DNA from: Streptomyces sp. KL109B
GTDB taxonomy: Bacteria; Actinomycetota; Actinomycetes; Streptomycetales; Streptomycetaceae
Direction of reading: 5' to 3'
Length of the DNA: 64,000 nt
Assembly (NCBI RefSeq): GCF_030766935.1
Contig: NZ_JASERL010000002.1
Span: 248,001-312,000, forward strand
The translations under genes and the position numbers were made by a program. The notes under the pieces are model-generated. The model was not told where the DNA came from. It worked only from the letters and a program-made list of their open reading frames with translations, and searched no databases. Every line of letters starts with the position of its first letter. The stretch's first letter is position 1. Below are positions 28,331-37,428 of the stretch, one piece after another.

Positions 28331-31300
28331 CGCTCATCGCCCCGGGGCCGGGGGCCGGGGTGCTCGGCGCCTCCCTGCTGCGGATCAGCGATGAGCGCGG
28401 CGAGCCGCGCGGGGTCGGGTTTCTTGTCGCCGACGGGCTCGCCTTCACCTGCGCGCATGTGGTCTCCGCCGCGCTCGGTCTCGCCGCCGGGGCGGCGTTG
28501 CCCGAGGGCGCCGAGGTCGGTGTCGACCTGCCGTTGGCCGGAGCCGGGGCGCCGGACGCCTCGCGCGCGCGGGCCCGGGTCGTGCACTGGGAACCCGCGA
28601 GGGAGTCGGGGGCGGGGGACATCGCCGTACTGGAACTGGTGACGGCGTTGCCGGACGCACGGCCGGTGCGGCTCGTCGAGTCGGCCGACGTGTGGGGGCA
28701 TCCGGCGCGGGCCTTCGGGTTTCCCGCCGGGCGGCGCGGCGGCGTCTGGCACTCGGGGGTGCTGCGCGACCGGCAGGCCGGTGGCTGGGTGCAGGCCGAT
28801 CTCGCGGCGGACGGCCGCTACCGGGTGACCGGCGGGTTCAGCGGCGGCCCCGTGTGGGACGACGAACTCGGCGGCGTGGTCGGCATGATCACGGTGGCGG
28901 AGGCGGGGGAACCGCCGGCCAGTTATCTCATTCCGGCCGACACGTTGCTCGGTGTGCGGCCGGGCCTGCGTGAACTGACCCTGCCCGCCTCGCCGTTCAA
29001 GGGGCTCGACGCCTTCCGGGAGGCCGACGCCGGGCGGTTCTACGGGCGGGTGGCGGAGAGCGGGGAGCTGGCCGCGCATGTGGTGAGGGAGCGGCGGAGC
29101 TGTCTGGTCGGGCCTTCGGGGTGCGGCAAGTCGTCGCTCGCGCTGGCGGGGGCCGTGCCCCTGTTGCGGGACGAGGGGTTCGCCGTCGCGGTGCTGCGGC
29201 CCGCGTCGGGCAGCGGGCCCGCCGCCGCGCTCGCCGCCGCCCTGCTCCCGCTGCTCGAACCGGAAGCGAGCGCGGCGCAGCGGTTCGAGCTGCTGCCGCG
29301 GTTCACCGACCGGCTCGGCGAGGGCGGGCTGCCGGATCTCGTCGCCCAGGTCCTGCGCCGCCAGGAACGTGAGCGACTGCTGGTCGTCGTCGACCAGTTG
29401 GAGGAGGTGTTCGGGGCCGGTCCCGACATCTCCGGTGAACTCGCGGGGCTGCTTTTCGGCGAGCGCCTCGTCGACCGGCTGCACGTCCTGACGACGCTGC
29501 GCGCCGACTTCCTCGAAACCGCTCTCGCCCATCCCGCCCTCGGGCCCGCACTGCGGCGCGGACTCTACGCACTCGGGCCGCTCGACGCCGAGGGGCTGCG
29601 GGAGATCGTCACGGCGCCCGTCGCCGCGATTCCCGGCGTCGAGTACGAGTCCGGGCTCGTCGATCTGCTGCTCGCCGACACCGGCGACGCGCCCGGCGCC
29701 CTGCCCCTGCTCGGCTTCACCCTCGACCAGCTGTGGCGGGGGCAGACCGGCGGACTGCTCACCCATCGCGCGTACGGGGAGCTGGGCGGCGTCACCGGGG
29801 CGATCGGCCGGCACGCCGAGCGGATGTGGGCGGCGAACGTACCCGAGGACGAGCAGCCCGCCGCCCGCCGCCTGCTCACGGCCCTGGTGCGGGTGCCGCC
29901 GGGCTCGGGCGCGGCCACCCGCAGAACCGCCGCGCGCGCCGAACTCGATCCGGTCCAGTGGGAGATCGCGCAGCGCCTCGCCGAGACCCGGCTGCTCGTC
30001 ACCGGGCGCGGCCCCGAGGGCGCAGAGACGGTCGAACTGGCCCACGAGGCACTGTTCGGCGGCTGGCGGCTGCTCGCCGAACTCGTCGCCGAGGACCGGG
30101 CGTTCCTCGGCTGGCGGGAGCTGCTCCGGCACGACCTGGAACGCTGGGAGCGCGCCGACCGCGCCCCCGACCTGCTGCCCAACGCCACCGCGCTCGCCAC
30201 CGCCGAACCCTGGCTGCGCGAGCGCGCCGCCGACCTCAGCGAGGCCGAACGCGGCTACCTCGACGAGGGCCGCGCCCGCCGCCGCGCGGGCCTGCGCCGA
30301 CGCCGCTTCCTGCGCTCGGGCCTCGCGCTCGCCGCCGTACTCGTGCTCGTCTTCGGGGCCCTCTTCTCCTACTACCGGTACGAGAGCGCCGAGCGTGCCG
30401 CGCAGTCCGCGTCCCGCGCCTTCGCCCAGTCGTCCGCCGACCAGGCCGACAACGACCCTGTGCTGTCCGCCCAGTTGGCGCTCGCCGCGTACAAGTCGGC
30501 GCACACCCGTGAGGCACGGGACGCGCTGCTGCGCGCCTACTTGGCGCAGGACTTCACCGACCGGGTGCTGACCGGACAGCAGGAAGCCCCCATCGGCACC
30601 GAGGACATCATCAACGGCGACGCGGGCGCCATCGACACCAGCACCGACGGCGACGTGGTCTTCGCCCGCTCGACCGGCGGCCAGGCCACGCTCTACACCC
30701 ACGTCACCGCCGACGAAGTGCGCAGAGAGCACATCGAAGAGCCGGTCCAGATCGCCCAGCCGCTGGTCTCCGCGAACGGCCGCAGGGCCGCGTTCCTCAC
30801 CCTGGAAGGCCGGCTGATCTGGTACGACGTCCACCGCGACGGCGCCGACGGGCAGTTGCTCTCGCGCGCCCACCGGTTGCCCGCCGTGCCCGGGGCGGGC
30901 AACCGGGACTACGACAGCTACCGGAGCGTGCTCTCCGCCGACGGCCGCTACGTCGCGGCCATCGGCGAGAAGTACCTGCTCTGGTGGGACCTGGAAGCCC
31001 CGGCAGGGTCCGCCGCGCGCAGCGGCCGGGTACCCGCGCCGAGCGGCGTGAGCCACGACATCCGGTTCGCCCCCGACGGCCGTACCGTCCTGATCAAGAG
31101 CTACGAGCCGAAGAAGGCAAGCTACGAGGTGAAGGCCGTCGACCGTGTCACCGGAAAGAGCCGCACGCTCGCGGGCGGCAAGGGCGTCGACGAGGTGCTG
31201 CTCGCCGGGGACGGCAAGGCCGCCGCGTTCTGCGCCGAGCACGGCTACGGGGTACGCGTCGAGATATGGCGGCAGTCCCTCACCGACGGCGCGCCGCGGA

Positions 31301-32661
31301 GCAGACCGCGCGCGTACGAGGAGAAGGACCTGAACTGCAGCGCGATGCAGAGCGTCGACGCCACGGGGCGCCGGGTCGCGGTCCGGGAGAGCGGCTGGAT
31401 CAACCTCGTCGACCTGGAGCGCCGCGAGATCGCCCTGAGCACCGGGAAGCCGAGCGGTGACGCGGCCCTGAGCACCTACCCGCGCCTCGCTGTCGCCGAC
31501 GGCGAGCCCGCGCAGCTCCTCGTCGGGGCCAACCGTGTCGTCTACTCCCGGCTCACCCCGCACAACCGGATCATCCCGGCCTCCCAGAGCCGGCTCAACG
31601 GCGACGGCAGCAAGCTGATCGTGACGCTCGCCGACGCCTCCCGCATCGGGATCGTGCCCGTCGGCGGCAACAAGCCGACGGTCCGCGTCTACCGCCCCAA
31701 GCCGTACTGGAAGCCACTGAGGGACGACTTCATCTCCTTCGACCGCGAGGAGAAGCACCTGGCGGAACGCGTCGGAGTCAACCGCTTCATGATCCGTGAC
31801 TTCCCCACGCTCAAGGCGGAACACGAGATCACCACGGCCCCGCTGCCGCCCGACGACACCGCCAAGAGCCTCCCCCAGTTCTTCGACCGCTCCGGAAACC
31901 TGGTCACCGTCTCCGGCACGGTGATCCAACTCTGGGACGCCGACAGCGGAAGACAACTCGCGCGCTACGACGCCAAGGTGCTGCACCCGCGGATGAAGGA
32001 CGGCGCACCGCTCATGACGGTGTCGGCCCACCCCGAGCCGGGCCGGGTCGCGATCACCGTGTGGGACCAGCGCTACACCCGCGTCGTCGACCTGGCGACG
32101 GGCCGCACCCGGGCCCGCCTCGACACCGGAACGAACACCAACCGGCTGGCCTTCGCGCCGGGCGGCCGCTACTTCGCGTTGCTGCGCCGCGGCGGCGCCA
32201 TCGAACTGTGGCAGCGCGACCCGCTGCGCAAGGTGCTCGGCGGCCTGGGCACGGGCGGCGGTGACGAGGCCTACGCGATCGCCTTCCCGGACAGCACGTC
32301 GTTCGTGCTGGCCGCGAAGAGCACGGTCCGCACCTACCGGTTCGGCGACCCGGGCGAGGAGAAGGACGTCGCCAACCTCGGCCTCACCGCGCAGAACGCC
32401 CCGTACCGCTTCCCGTCCCTGTCGGCCGACGGCCGCACCGCGCTCGTCGACGACGACAACGGCCGCATCGCTCCGGTCCGCTTCGACCCCGATGTCTGGC
32501 GCACCACGCTCTGCGACGTCATCGGCCACACCGAACCGGACCGTGACCAACGGACGGGCCTGCCCGCCGCCCTGCCGGACCAACCACTGTGCCCGAAGCC
32601 CGGGTCCCGCCGGGGGGAGCCCAACCCCGGCCGCCCCGAACTGATGCGCGGCGACGGCTAG
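28327..32661 (+). CDS. trypsin-like protease-nSTAND1 NTPase-transmembrane-repeat protein
   Basis: A 1444-residue conflict-system protein. Residues 1-215 are a trypsin-like serine protease with an intact triad: His44 in FTCAHVV, Asp98 in GDIAVLEL and Ser172 in GGFSGGPVW. There is no signal peptide. Residues 222-640 are an nSTAND1 NTPase: the linker SPFKGLDAF...FYGR, the P-loop GPSGCGKSS (Lys268) and Walker B VVVDQLEEVF (Asp356), then a helical arm ending in VELAHEALFGGW. One transmembrane helix lies at about 664-683 after a run of arginines. The remaining ~750 residues are beta-rich repeats resembling a WD40-type propeller, a probable sensor outside the membrane. It is translationally coupled to Trypco1. 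Confidence 0.88.
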   Translation: MTLIAPGPGAGVLGASLLRISDERGEPRGVGFLVADGLAFTCAHVVSAALGLAAGAALPEGAEVGVDLPLAGAGAPDASRARARVVHWEPARESGAGDIAVLELVTALPDARPVRLVESADVWGHPARAFGFPAGRRGGVWHSGVLRDRQAGGWVQADLAADGRYRVTGGFSGGPVWDDELGGVVGMITVAEAGEPPASYLIPADTLLGVRPGLRELTLPASPFKGLDAFREADAGRFYGRVAESGELAAHVVRERRSCLVGPSGCGKSSLALAGAVPLLRDEGFAVAVLRPASGSGPAAALAAALLPLLEPEASAAQRFELLPRFTDRLGEGGLPDLVAQVLRRQERERLLVVVDQLEEVFGAGPDISGELAGLLFGERLVDRLHVLTTLRADFLETALAHPALGPALRRGLYALGPLDAEGLREIVTAPVAAIPGVEYESGLVDLLLADTGDAPGALPLLGFTLDQLWRGQTGGLLTHRAYGELGGVTGAIGRHAERMWAANVPEDEQPAARRLLTALVRVPPGSGAATRRTAARAELDPVQWEIAQRLAETRLLVTGRGPEGAETVELAHEALFGGWRLLAELVAEDRAFLGWRELLRHDLERWERADRAPDLLPNATALATAEPWLRERAADLSEAERGYLDEGRARRRAGLRRRRFLRSGLALAAVLVLVFGALFSYYRYESAERAAQSASRAFAQSSADQADNDPVLSAQLALAAYKSAHTREARDALLRAYLAQDFTDRVLTGQQEAPIGTEDIINGDAGAIDTSTDGDVVFARSTGGQATLYTHVTADEVRREHIEEPVQIAQPLVSANGRRAAFLTLEGRLIWYDVHRDGADGQLLSRAHRLPAVPGAGNRDYDSYRSVLSADGRYVAAIGEKYLLWWDLEAPAGSAARSGRVPAPSGVSHDIRFAPDGRTVLIKSYEPKKASYEVKAVDRVTGKSRTLAGGKGVDEVLLAGDGKAAAFCAEHGYGVRVEIWRQSLTDGAPRSRPRAYEEKDLNCSAMQSVDATGRRVAVRESGWINLVDLERREIALSTGKPSGDAALSTYPRLAVADGEPAQLLVGANRVVYSRLTPHNRIIPASQSRLNGDGSKLIVTLADASRIGIVPVGGNKPTVRVYRPKPYWKPLRDDFISFDREEKHLAERVGVNRFMIRDFPTLKAEHEITTAPLPPDDTAKSLPQFFDRSGNLVTVSGTVIQLWDADSGRQLARYDAKVLHPRMKDGAPLMTVSAHPEPGRVAITVWDQRYTRVVDLATGRTRARLDTGTNTNRLAFAPGGRYFALLRRGGAIELWQRDPLRKVLGGLGTGGGDEAYAIAFPDSTSFVLAAKSTVRTYRFGDPGEEKDVANLGLTAQNAPYRFPSLSADGRTALVDDDNGRIAPVRFDPDVWRTTLCDVIGHTEPDRDQRTGLPAALPDQPLCPKPGSRRGEPNPGRPELMRGDG

Positions 32662-32676
32662 GGCACTTCTGACGGA

Positions 32677-35600
32677 TCAGGCTGAGCCCGGTTGGCCGTA
32701 CCCACGCAGCTCGGGCACCCGTGCATAGACCCGTGCCGTGGCGAGTGCTCCGGCGATGTTCTCGTGGTCCTCGTGGTCCTCGGGGGACGCCGCGTCGAGC
32801 AGGCGGTGGAGGGCGGGAGCGGTGTCCGGCGCGGCGGGCCAGAGCGCGGCCAGCAGGTCGACCGCTGTCATCCGGACCGTGTCGTCCGTGTCGTCCGTGT
32901 CGTCCGAGTCCTCCAGTGCGGCGAGCAGATAGTCCGGTGCGGCGGGGGCCGTGTCCCGCCAGGCACGGTCCTTGAGCCGGGTGACGCGGGCGGTTCGGCG
33001 GACATCCGGTGCGGCGGCCGCGTCGTTGAGGGCTTCCTCGGTGGCGGGGTACCCGGCCCAGTGGGCGAGGAGGCTTTTGACCGCGTGCGAGCGGACGCGT
33101 TCGGCGGGGTCCCTCAGCGCATGCCGCAGCATCAGGTCGCGGACATCCGTGTCGTCCGGGGCACCGTGGCTGAGCGCCCACAGGCACATGCGCCGCGCTT
33201 CCGCGTCGGGGTCGTCCACGGCGGACCGCAGCATCTCCGCGCGCACGGCGCCGTCGGTGATCCCTCCGAGCACGTCCCATCCCGCGCTCCTGACCGCCAC
33301 ACTCGGGTCCTCCGCGATGCGGCGCCGGACGAACTCCACTGCCTGTGGCCCCTGCCCGTCGGCGTAGAACCACGTTCGCAGCGCCGCGCCGCGGGCCTCA
33401 CCGTCGACGTCCTGGACGGCGCGCTCGCGCAGCAGCACACGCAGGGTCGGGTCGCCGAGGGCGCTCCGCACCAGCCAGCTCAGCGCTGCGGCGCGTACGC
33501 GGCCGTCCGGATCATGGACTGCGCGGTCGCGCAGGAAGGCCGCGCCCTCGGCATCCGCGGGGGTGGCCAGGGCGAGGCCGATCACTGCCCCTCTCCGTGT
33601 CCATACCGACGTGGCCTGCGTCGCCAGGCGGCGCAAGTACCGCTTCACGTCCGGGTCTTGGGGCCACTGCCTGCCGATCTGGGACAGGACGGTCAAGTGC
33701 GAACTGGGCTCCGGGTCCTCCTCTCCTCGGCGCAGGAGCAGGTCGCGGATCGCGGGGTCGTCGGGGTGTGTGGTGGCGAGGGCCGTGAGGATCTCGGCGC
33801 GGTCGCGGTAGCCGGGTGCTTCGGTGGCCAGGCGGACGAGCCGGCGTCCGTCGTCGGAGTCGAGCGGTGTGCACCGGACGAGGGCGGCGTACGCGGCGGC
33901 GCGCAGGTTCGCGTAGCGTCCGTGCGCGCTCACCGCGAGCAGCCAGGGACGGCTCGGGCGCAGCGAGGCGACCAGATAGGGCATCCATGGGGTGCCGGTC
34001 CAGTCGATCTGGGTCGCGCGCAGCAGGAGCGGGCGCCCCGACCAGTTCTCGCCCAGGCTCCGCAGGGCGCCGGTCAGGTCGCCGTCGAGGGAGTCGGTCC
34101 AGCGGTACCGGTCCCGCCATACGCGTCCGGCGGCCGTCGCGACCCGCTGGTTGACCTCGCCGAGCGTGCCCGGCCTGCGGATCTGCCCCAGAGCGCGCAG
34201 GGCCAGGGAGGCGGGCGGGTGCTCGTCGAAGGAACGGGTGTCGGTGGGGCCGCGGTCCCGGTCGAGGATCGCCTCCACGACCGCGCGCGCCGTCCGGGTC
34301 CCGTTCCGGGAGACGAGGGCGGTGACGAGGAGGATCACCTCGTGCCACGACGGGTCGCCCATCCGGGCGTGGACGACGTCACGGATCAGCTCCTCCGTGG
34401 TCAACTCGCGGGCGTCGAAGCGGCGGACGACGTCACGTGCGCTCAGATACTCCAGAAAGGTCCGGTGGACGAAGCCGTACACCTCGCTGCCGTAGTGGCA
34501 CAGGATGAAGTTCCGCTCGCGGAACTGCTGGATCATGGCGCGTGCGGTCCGCCGCGCGGTGCCGGCCGGGAGGTCCTGCTCGTCGCGGAGGTAGTCGGTG
34601 AAGACCCGCTCGATGTCCTCGCCGATGACGTGGTTCCCGGCGAGCCCTCCGGTACCTTCCTGGCCTCCATGGCCTCCATGGCCTTCCTGGCCTTCCTGGT
34701 CTTCCTGGTCTTCCCGGCCCTCTTGCATGCGGCGGGCCAGGAGTTCGAGCATGTCCAGGCGGTCGCGGTCGTCGAGCGCGACGACGGTGCGGACGTCGTC
34801 GGGCAGGTCGAGGTGTTTGGTCTCCTCGTCCCAGCGGGCCACGAGAACGTCGACCGCCTGCCGGTAGACGTCCACGCGGTCACGGGGCAGGGCGCGGCGT
34901 CGCCCGATGATGGCGAGGATCGTCAACAGGAGCGGATTGCCCGCCAGTTCGCGCACCTGTCGGGAGTGGTCGACGGCGTCCAGCAGCCGGTCGCCCAACT
35001 GCCCCGCGTGTTCGGCTTCCTGCGGAAGGGCCGCCGCGTACCAGCGGCGCACGAAGTCGGTGATCTGCTCCCGGGCGAGCGGCTGGAGGACATGGTGGCC
35101 GAAGCCGGCGGCGTCGAGGATGTGCCGGTCGTAGCCGATGAGGCGCGAGGTCACGATGATGCGCGCCTGCGGGTGGTGGGAGGCGAACCCCTGGATACGG
35201 CGGGTGACCTCGGCCCGCGTCCTAGCGGTGAAGAGCTCGTCGAGGCCGTCGAAGACGACCACGGCACGACCCTCGGCGAGACGGCGACGCAGCAACTCCG
35301 GGTGCGGGGCGCGGTGTTCGTGCTCCCACACGTGCGCGAGGAAGTCCTCGAAGGTGCGCTCCCGCCAGGCGGCGTCCGCGTAGCGCCGCAGTTCCACCAC
35401 CACCGGCAGGAGGTCGGCGAACGGGCTCAACGGTGCGGGAACCTGCGGCGCGGTGAGCGCGAGCAGCAGGTAGCGGGCGAGGGTGGACTTCCCCGAGCCC
35501 GGGTCACCGAGTACGACGAGGCGGGTGGCGCTCGGGGCGGTGAGGGTCGCCAGCAGGTCCGTCGGCGGCCCGCCCGACCGGTCCCGGGCGGCGCCACCCC

Positions 35601-36093
35601 ACACGCCGTCGGCGACGCCCGCGTCCGGCAACTCGCCCCGTTCGACGAGACGTTGACGCAGTTCCACGGGCAGGTCGACGAAGGCCGATTCGGTGCGCAC
35701 GGCCGGCGGGACGAATACGTCCCCGAGGTGGATGTGGGGATGCGCACCCTCACTGGCCGGTATCAGAACCTCCAGGTCGAGGCGCCCGTAGCAGTCCCGG
35801 AGCTGCCGCGCGTAGGTCGTCTCGGCCGCTTCCTCCTCGACGGGTGTGAGCGGGGGCCGGTCCGGCTGCGACGGCAGCGCGACGAAGGTGTGCTGACTGA
35901 TGTACGTCCTGCCGTCGTGGACCGAGCTGTATTTCCCGGTGGCGTTGTACGAGGCGTCGCGGCCGGCACCGACGGCGCCAGGCCCGCGCGCTTCCACGGG
36001 CGGCGAGGGTTCCGGCCCGCCGGTGGCGCCACCGGACTCCTCCGTCATGCCTCCTCCGTCGGCGGCGCCACCGGACCCGGACTCCTGAGTCAT
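32677..36093 (-). CDS. NACHT NTPase with HEAT-like repeats (STAND immune-type protein)
   Basis: A 1138-residue protein. The N-terminal 60 residues are disordered and hold a motif (AVGAGRDASYNATG) shared with the small membrane protein encoded just upstream. The NACHT ATPase spans about 185-560 with the P-loop LGDPGSGKST (Lys202), Walker B VVVFDGLDEL (Asp282) and the sensor IIVTSRLIGYD. A low-complexity linker (EDQEDQEGQEGHGGHGGQEG) follows at about 460-480. Residues from about 640 on are HEAT/armadillo-like repeats with recurring DPD.RVRAAAL motifs, the probable sensor. No effector domain is recognisable at the N-terminus. The start overlaps the preceding stop by four bases. It resembles bacterial NACHT (bNACHT) anti-phage proteins. 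Confidence 0.87.
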   Translation of the reverse strand: MTQESGSGGAADGGGMTEESGGATGGPEPSPPVEARGPGAVGAGRDASYNATGKYSSVHDGRTYISQHTFVALPSQPDRPPLTPVEEEAAETTYARQLRDCYGRLDLEVLIPASEGAHPHIHLGDVFVPPAVRTESAFVDLPVELRQRLVERGELPDAGVADGVWGGAARDRSGGPPTDLLATLTAPSATRLVVLGDPGSGKSTLARYLLLALTAPQVPAPLSPFADLLPVVVELRRYADAAWRERTFEDFLAHVWEHEHRAPHPELLRRRLAEGRAVVVFDGLDELFTARTRAEVTRRIQGFASHHPQARIIVTSRLIGYDRHILDAAGFGHHVLQPLAREQITDFVRRWYAAALPQEAEHAGQLGDRLLDAVDHSRQVRELAGNPLLLTILAIIGRRRALPRDRVDVYRQAVDVLVARWDEETKHLDLPDDVRTVVALDDRDRLDMLELLARRMQEGREDQEDQEGQEGHGGHGGQEGTGGLAGNHVIGEDIERVFTDYLRDEQDLPAGTARRTARAMIQQFRERNFILCHYGSEVYGFVHRTFLEYLSARDVVRRFDARELTTEELIRDVVHARMGDPSWHEVILLVTALVSRNGTRTARAVVEAILDRDRGPTDTRSFDEHPPASLALRALGQIRRPGTLGEVNQRVATAAGRVWRDRYRWTDSLDGDLTGALRSLGENWSGRPLLLRATQIDWTGTPWMPYLVASLRPSRPWLLAVSAHGRYANLRAAAYAALVRCTPLDSDDGRRLVRLATEAPGYRDRAEILTALATTHPDDPAIRDLLLRRGEEDPEPSSHLTVLSQIGRQWPQDPDVKRYLRRLATQATSVWTRRGAVIGLALATPADAEGAAFLRDRAVHDPDGRVRAAALSWLVRSALGDPTLRVLLRERAVQDVDGEARGAALRTWFYADGQGPQAVEFVRRRIAEDPSVAVRSAGWDVLGGITDGAVRAEMLRSAVDDPDAEARRMCLWALSHGAPDDTDVRDLMLRHALRDPAERVRSHAVKSLLAHWAGYPATEEALNDAAAAPDVRRTARVTRLKDRAWRDTAPAAPDYLLAALEDSDDTDDTDDTVRMTAVDLLAALWPAAPDTAPALHRLLDAASPEDHEDHENIAGALATARVYARVPELRGYGQPGSA
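32881..32916. repeat. 9-bp minisatellite in NACHT gene (C-terminal)
   Basis: Three exact copies of GTGTCGTCC followed by the variant GAGTCCTCC, encoding an acidic Asp-Asp-Thr run in the last part of the protein. A two-copy CTCGTGGTC repeat lies at 32761-32778. Copy changes keep the frame. Confidence 0.8.
34655..34717. repeat. 9-bp minisatellite in NACHT gene (linker)
   Basis: Seven 9-bp units of the form CCTTCCTGG/CCTCCATGG/TCTTCCTGG encode the Glu/Gln/Gly/His-rich linker of the NACHT protein. The units are in frame, so copy-number change would alter linker length without loss of the gene. Confidence 0.85.
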
Positions 36094-36476
36094 GTCTCCT
36101 CCGTGGGCGGCGGTTGAACGCTGCTGCCCGCGCCGGTGGCGTTTCCCGTGGCGTCACGGCCCGCGGCCACGGCGCCCCGGCCGCGAGCATGGATGCCCCA
36201 TCGAATGCCCCACCGACGGGCGGGCGGGCCCGAACCGTCACCTCCGGGGTCCGAGCCGGGGGTACGCAGGGAAACGGCCAGCGCCACCACACCGGCACCC
36301 GCCCCGACAAGACTCGCCACCTGGTCACCGGTGTCGAGACCCGCGAACAGCGCGGCGGCCCCCAGCCCCAGTACACACGCACCGCACACACCCGCCACGA
36401 TCGACCCGCGCAGGCCTCGTCCCCCGAACCCCCGCACCGCTCGCTCCCTCCACCGATACGCACGCGAGCCCACCAC
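36090..36476 (-). CDS. small membrane protein coupled to NACHT protein
   Basis: A 128-residue protein with a basic N-terminus, two hydrophobic helices (about residues 25-47 and 53-70) and a hydrophilic tail. The tail contains RGRGAVAAGRDATGNATG (residues 98-115), closely matching the N-terminal segment of the NACHT protein: 17 of 23 positions are identical over residues 98-120. Its stop overlaps the NACHT start (ATGA). Tandem GTG codons at 36476 and 36473 are the possible starts. No enzymatic motif is present. It could be a membrane anchor or pore-forming effector that meets the NACHT protein through the shared motif; this is inference. Confidence 0.75.
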   Translation of the reverse strand: MVGSRAYRWRERAVRGFGGRGLRGSIVAGVCGACVLGLGAAALFAGLDTGDQVASLVGAGAGVVALAVSLRTPGSDPGGDGSGPPARRWGIRWGIHARGRGAVAAGRDATGNATGAGSSVQPPPTEET

Positions 36477-36536
36477 TATCCCACCGGCCTTGGCGACCCG
36501 ACCAGAAATTCCCCAGGCAAGCCCGGCAGCCCCCGG

Positions 36537-37412
36537 TCACAACAACCGCAGAAGCGCGTGCAACGCCGGATTGTCATTGGCCTTGCGCCACACCAGGTGC
36601 AGCTCCACCGGCGTCGCGTCCGAAAGCTCCAGCGGCCGAAACGCGATCCCCGGAAAACGCATCTGCGCCGCCGACTCCGGCACGAACGCGATGCCCCACC
36701 CGGCGTGGACCATGGCGAGCAGACTGTGCACCTGACTGAGGTACTGCGTGAACCGCGGCCGCACCCGTGCCTCGCGGAAGATGCTGACCAGCAGCTCGTG
36801 GAAGTAGCGGGCCTCGATCGGCGAGTACATCAGGACGTCCTGGCCGTCGAACCCGGCCATCGGCAACGCCCCCTCCCCCGCGGCCAGCGGATGCGCGCTC
36901 GGTACCGCCGCGAGCAGCCCCTCCCGCGTCGTCGACCGGGTCTCCAGGTCGGGCCCCGTACTGGACGGCCGGATCATGCCGAGGTCGAGCGAGCCCTCCG
37001 TGAGGGCCTCCAGCTGGTCCCGCGTCACCTTCTCCCGCAGCACGATCTCCGTCCCGGGCATGGAGGACCTGGCGACGTCGAGCAGCGGCCCGAGCGCCGA
37101 GTACGCGCTCGCGGCCGTGAACCCGACCGCGATCGCCCCCGCCTCGCCCGTGGACACCTGCCGCGCGGCCAGCGCCGCCGCCTCGGACTGCCGCAGGATG
37201 GTCCGCGCCTCGTTGAGGAACGCGCGGCCCGCGGGCGTCAGGCGCACCGTACGGTTCGTACGGTCCAGCAACTGCACGTCCAACTCGTGCTCGAGGAGCT
37301 GGATCTGGCGGCTCAACGGGGGCTGCGTCATCCGCAGCCGCTCGGCGGCCCGCGTGAAGTGCAGCTCCTCCGCGACGGCCACGAAGCTCGCCAGCTGCGC
37401 AAGCGTGAACAA
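36537..37412 (-). CDS. LysR-family transcriptional regulator
   Basis: A 291-residue LysR-type regulator with the N-terminal winged helix (LASFVAVAEELHFTRAAERL and MTQPPLSRQIQLLE) and a two-lobed effector domain from about residue 90. The start is a TTG, chosen because GGAGG lies six bases before it and no other start is available. It is divergent from the galactarate dehydratase gene. A perfect TTGGAT-C-ATCCAA palindrome and a second inverted element lie between them, so it probably responds to a sugar acid and controls that gene. Downstream on the same strand is the small membrane-NACHT pair, with no clear terminator between. Confidence 0.9.
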   Translation of the reverse strand: MFTLAQLASFVAVAEELHFTRAAERLRMTQPPLSRQIQLLEHELDVQLLDRTNRTVRLTPAGRAFLNEARTILRQSEAAALAARQVSTGEAGAIAVGFTAASAYSALGPLLDVARSSMPGTEIVLREKVTRDQLEALTEGSLDLGMIRPSSTGPDLETRSTTREGLLAAVPSAHPLAAGEGALPMAGFDGQDVLMYSPIEARYFHELLVSIFREARVRPRFTQYLSQVHSLLAMVHAGWGIAFVPESAAQMRFPGIAFRPLELSDATPVELHLVWRKANDNPALHALLRLL

Positions 37413-37428
37413 CGATGCCCTCCAGGTA

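Noticed and set aside
27967..32583. Very long open frame antisense to the trypsin-nSTAND1 gene
   Set aside because: A by-product of GC-rich third positions. It reads as Gly/Arg/Glu/Val low-complexity sequence, has no domain, and the sense strand holds intact catalytic motifs.
32692..36117. Open frame antisense to the NACHT gene
   Set aside because: The NACHT P-loop, Walker B and HEAT pattern on the minus strand are unmistakable; the antisense frame has no recognisable feature.
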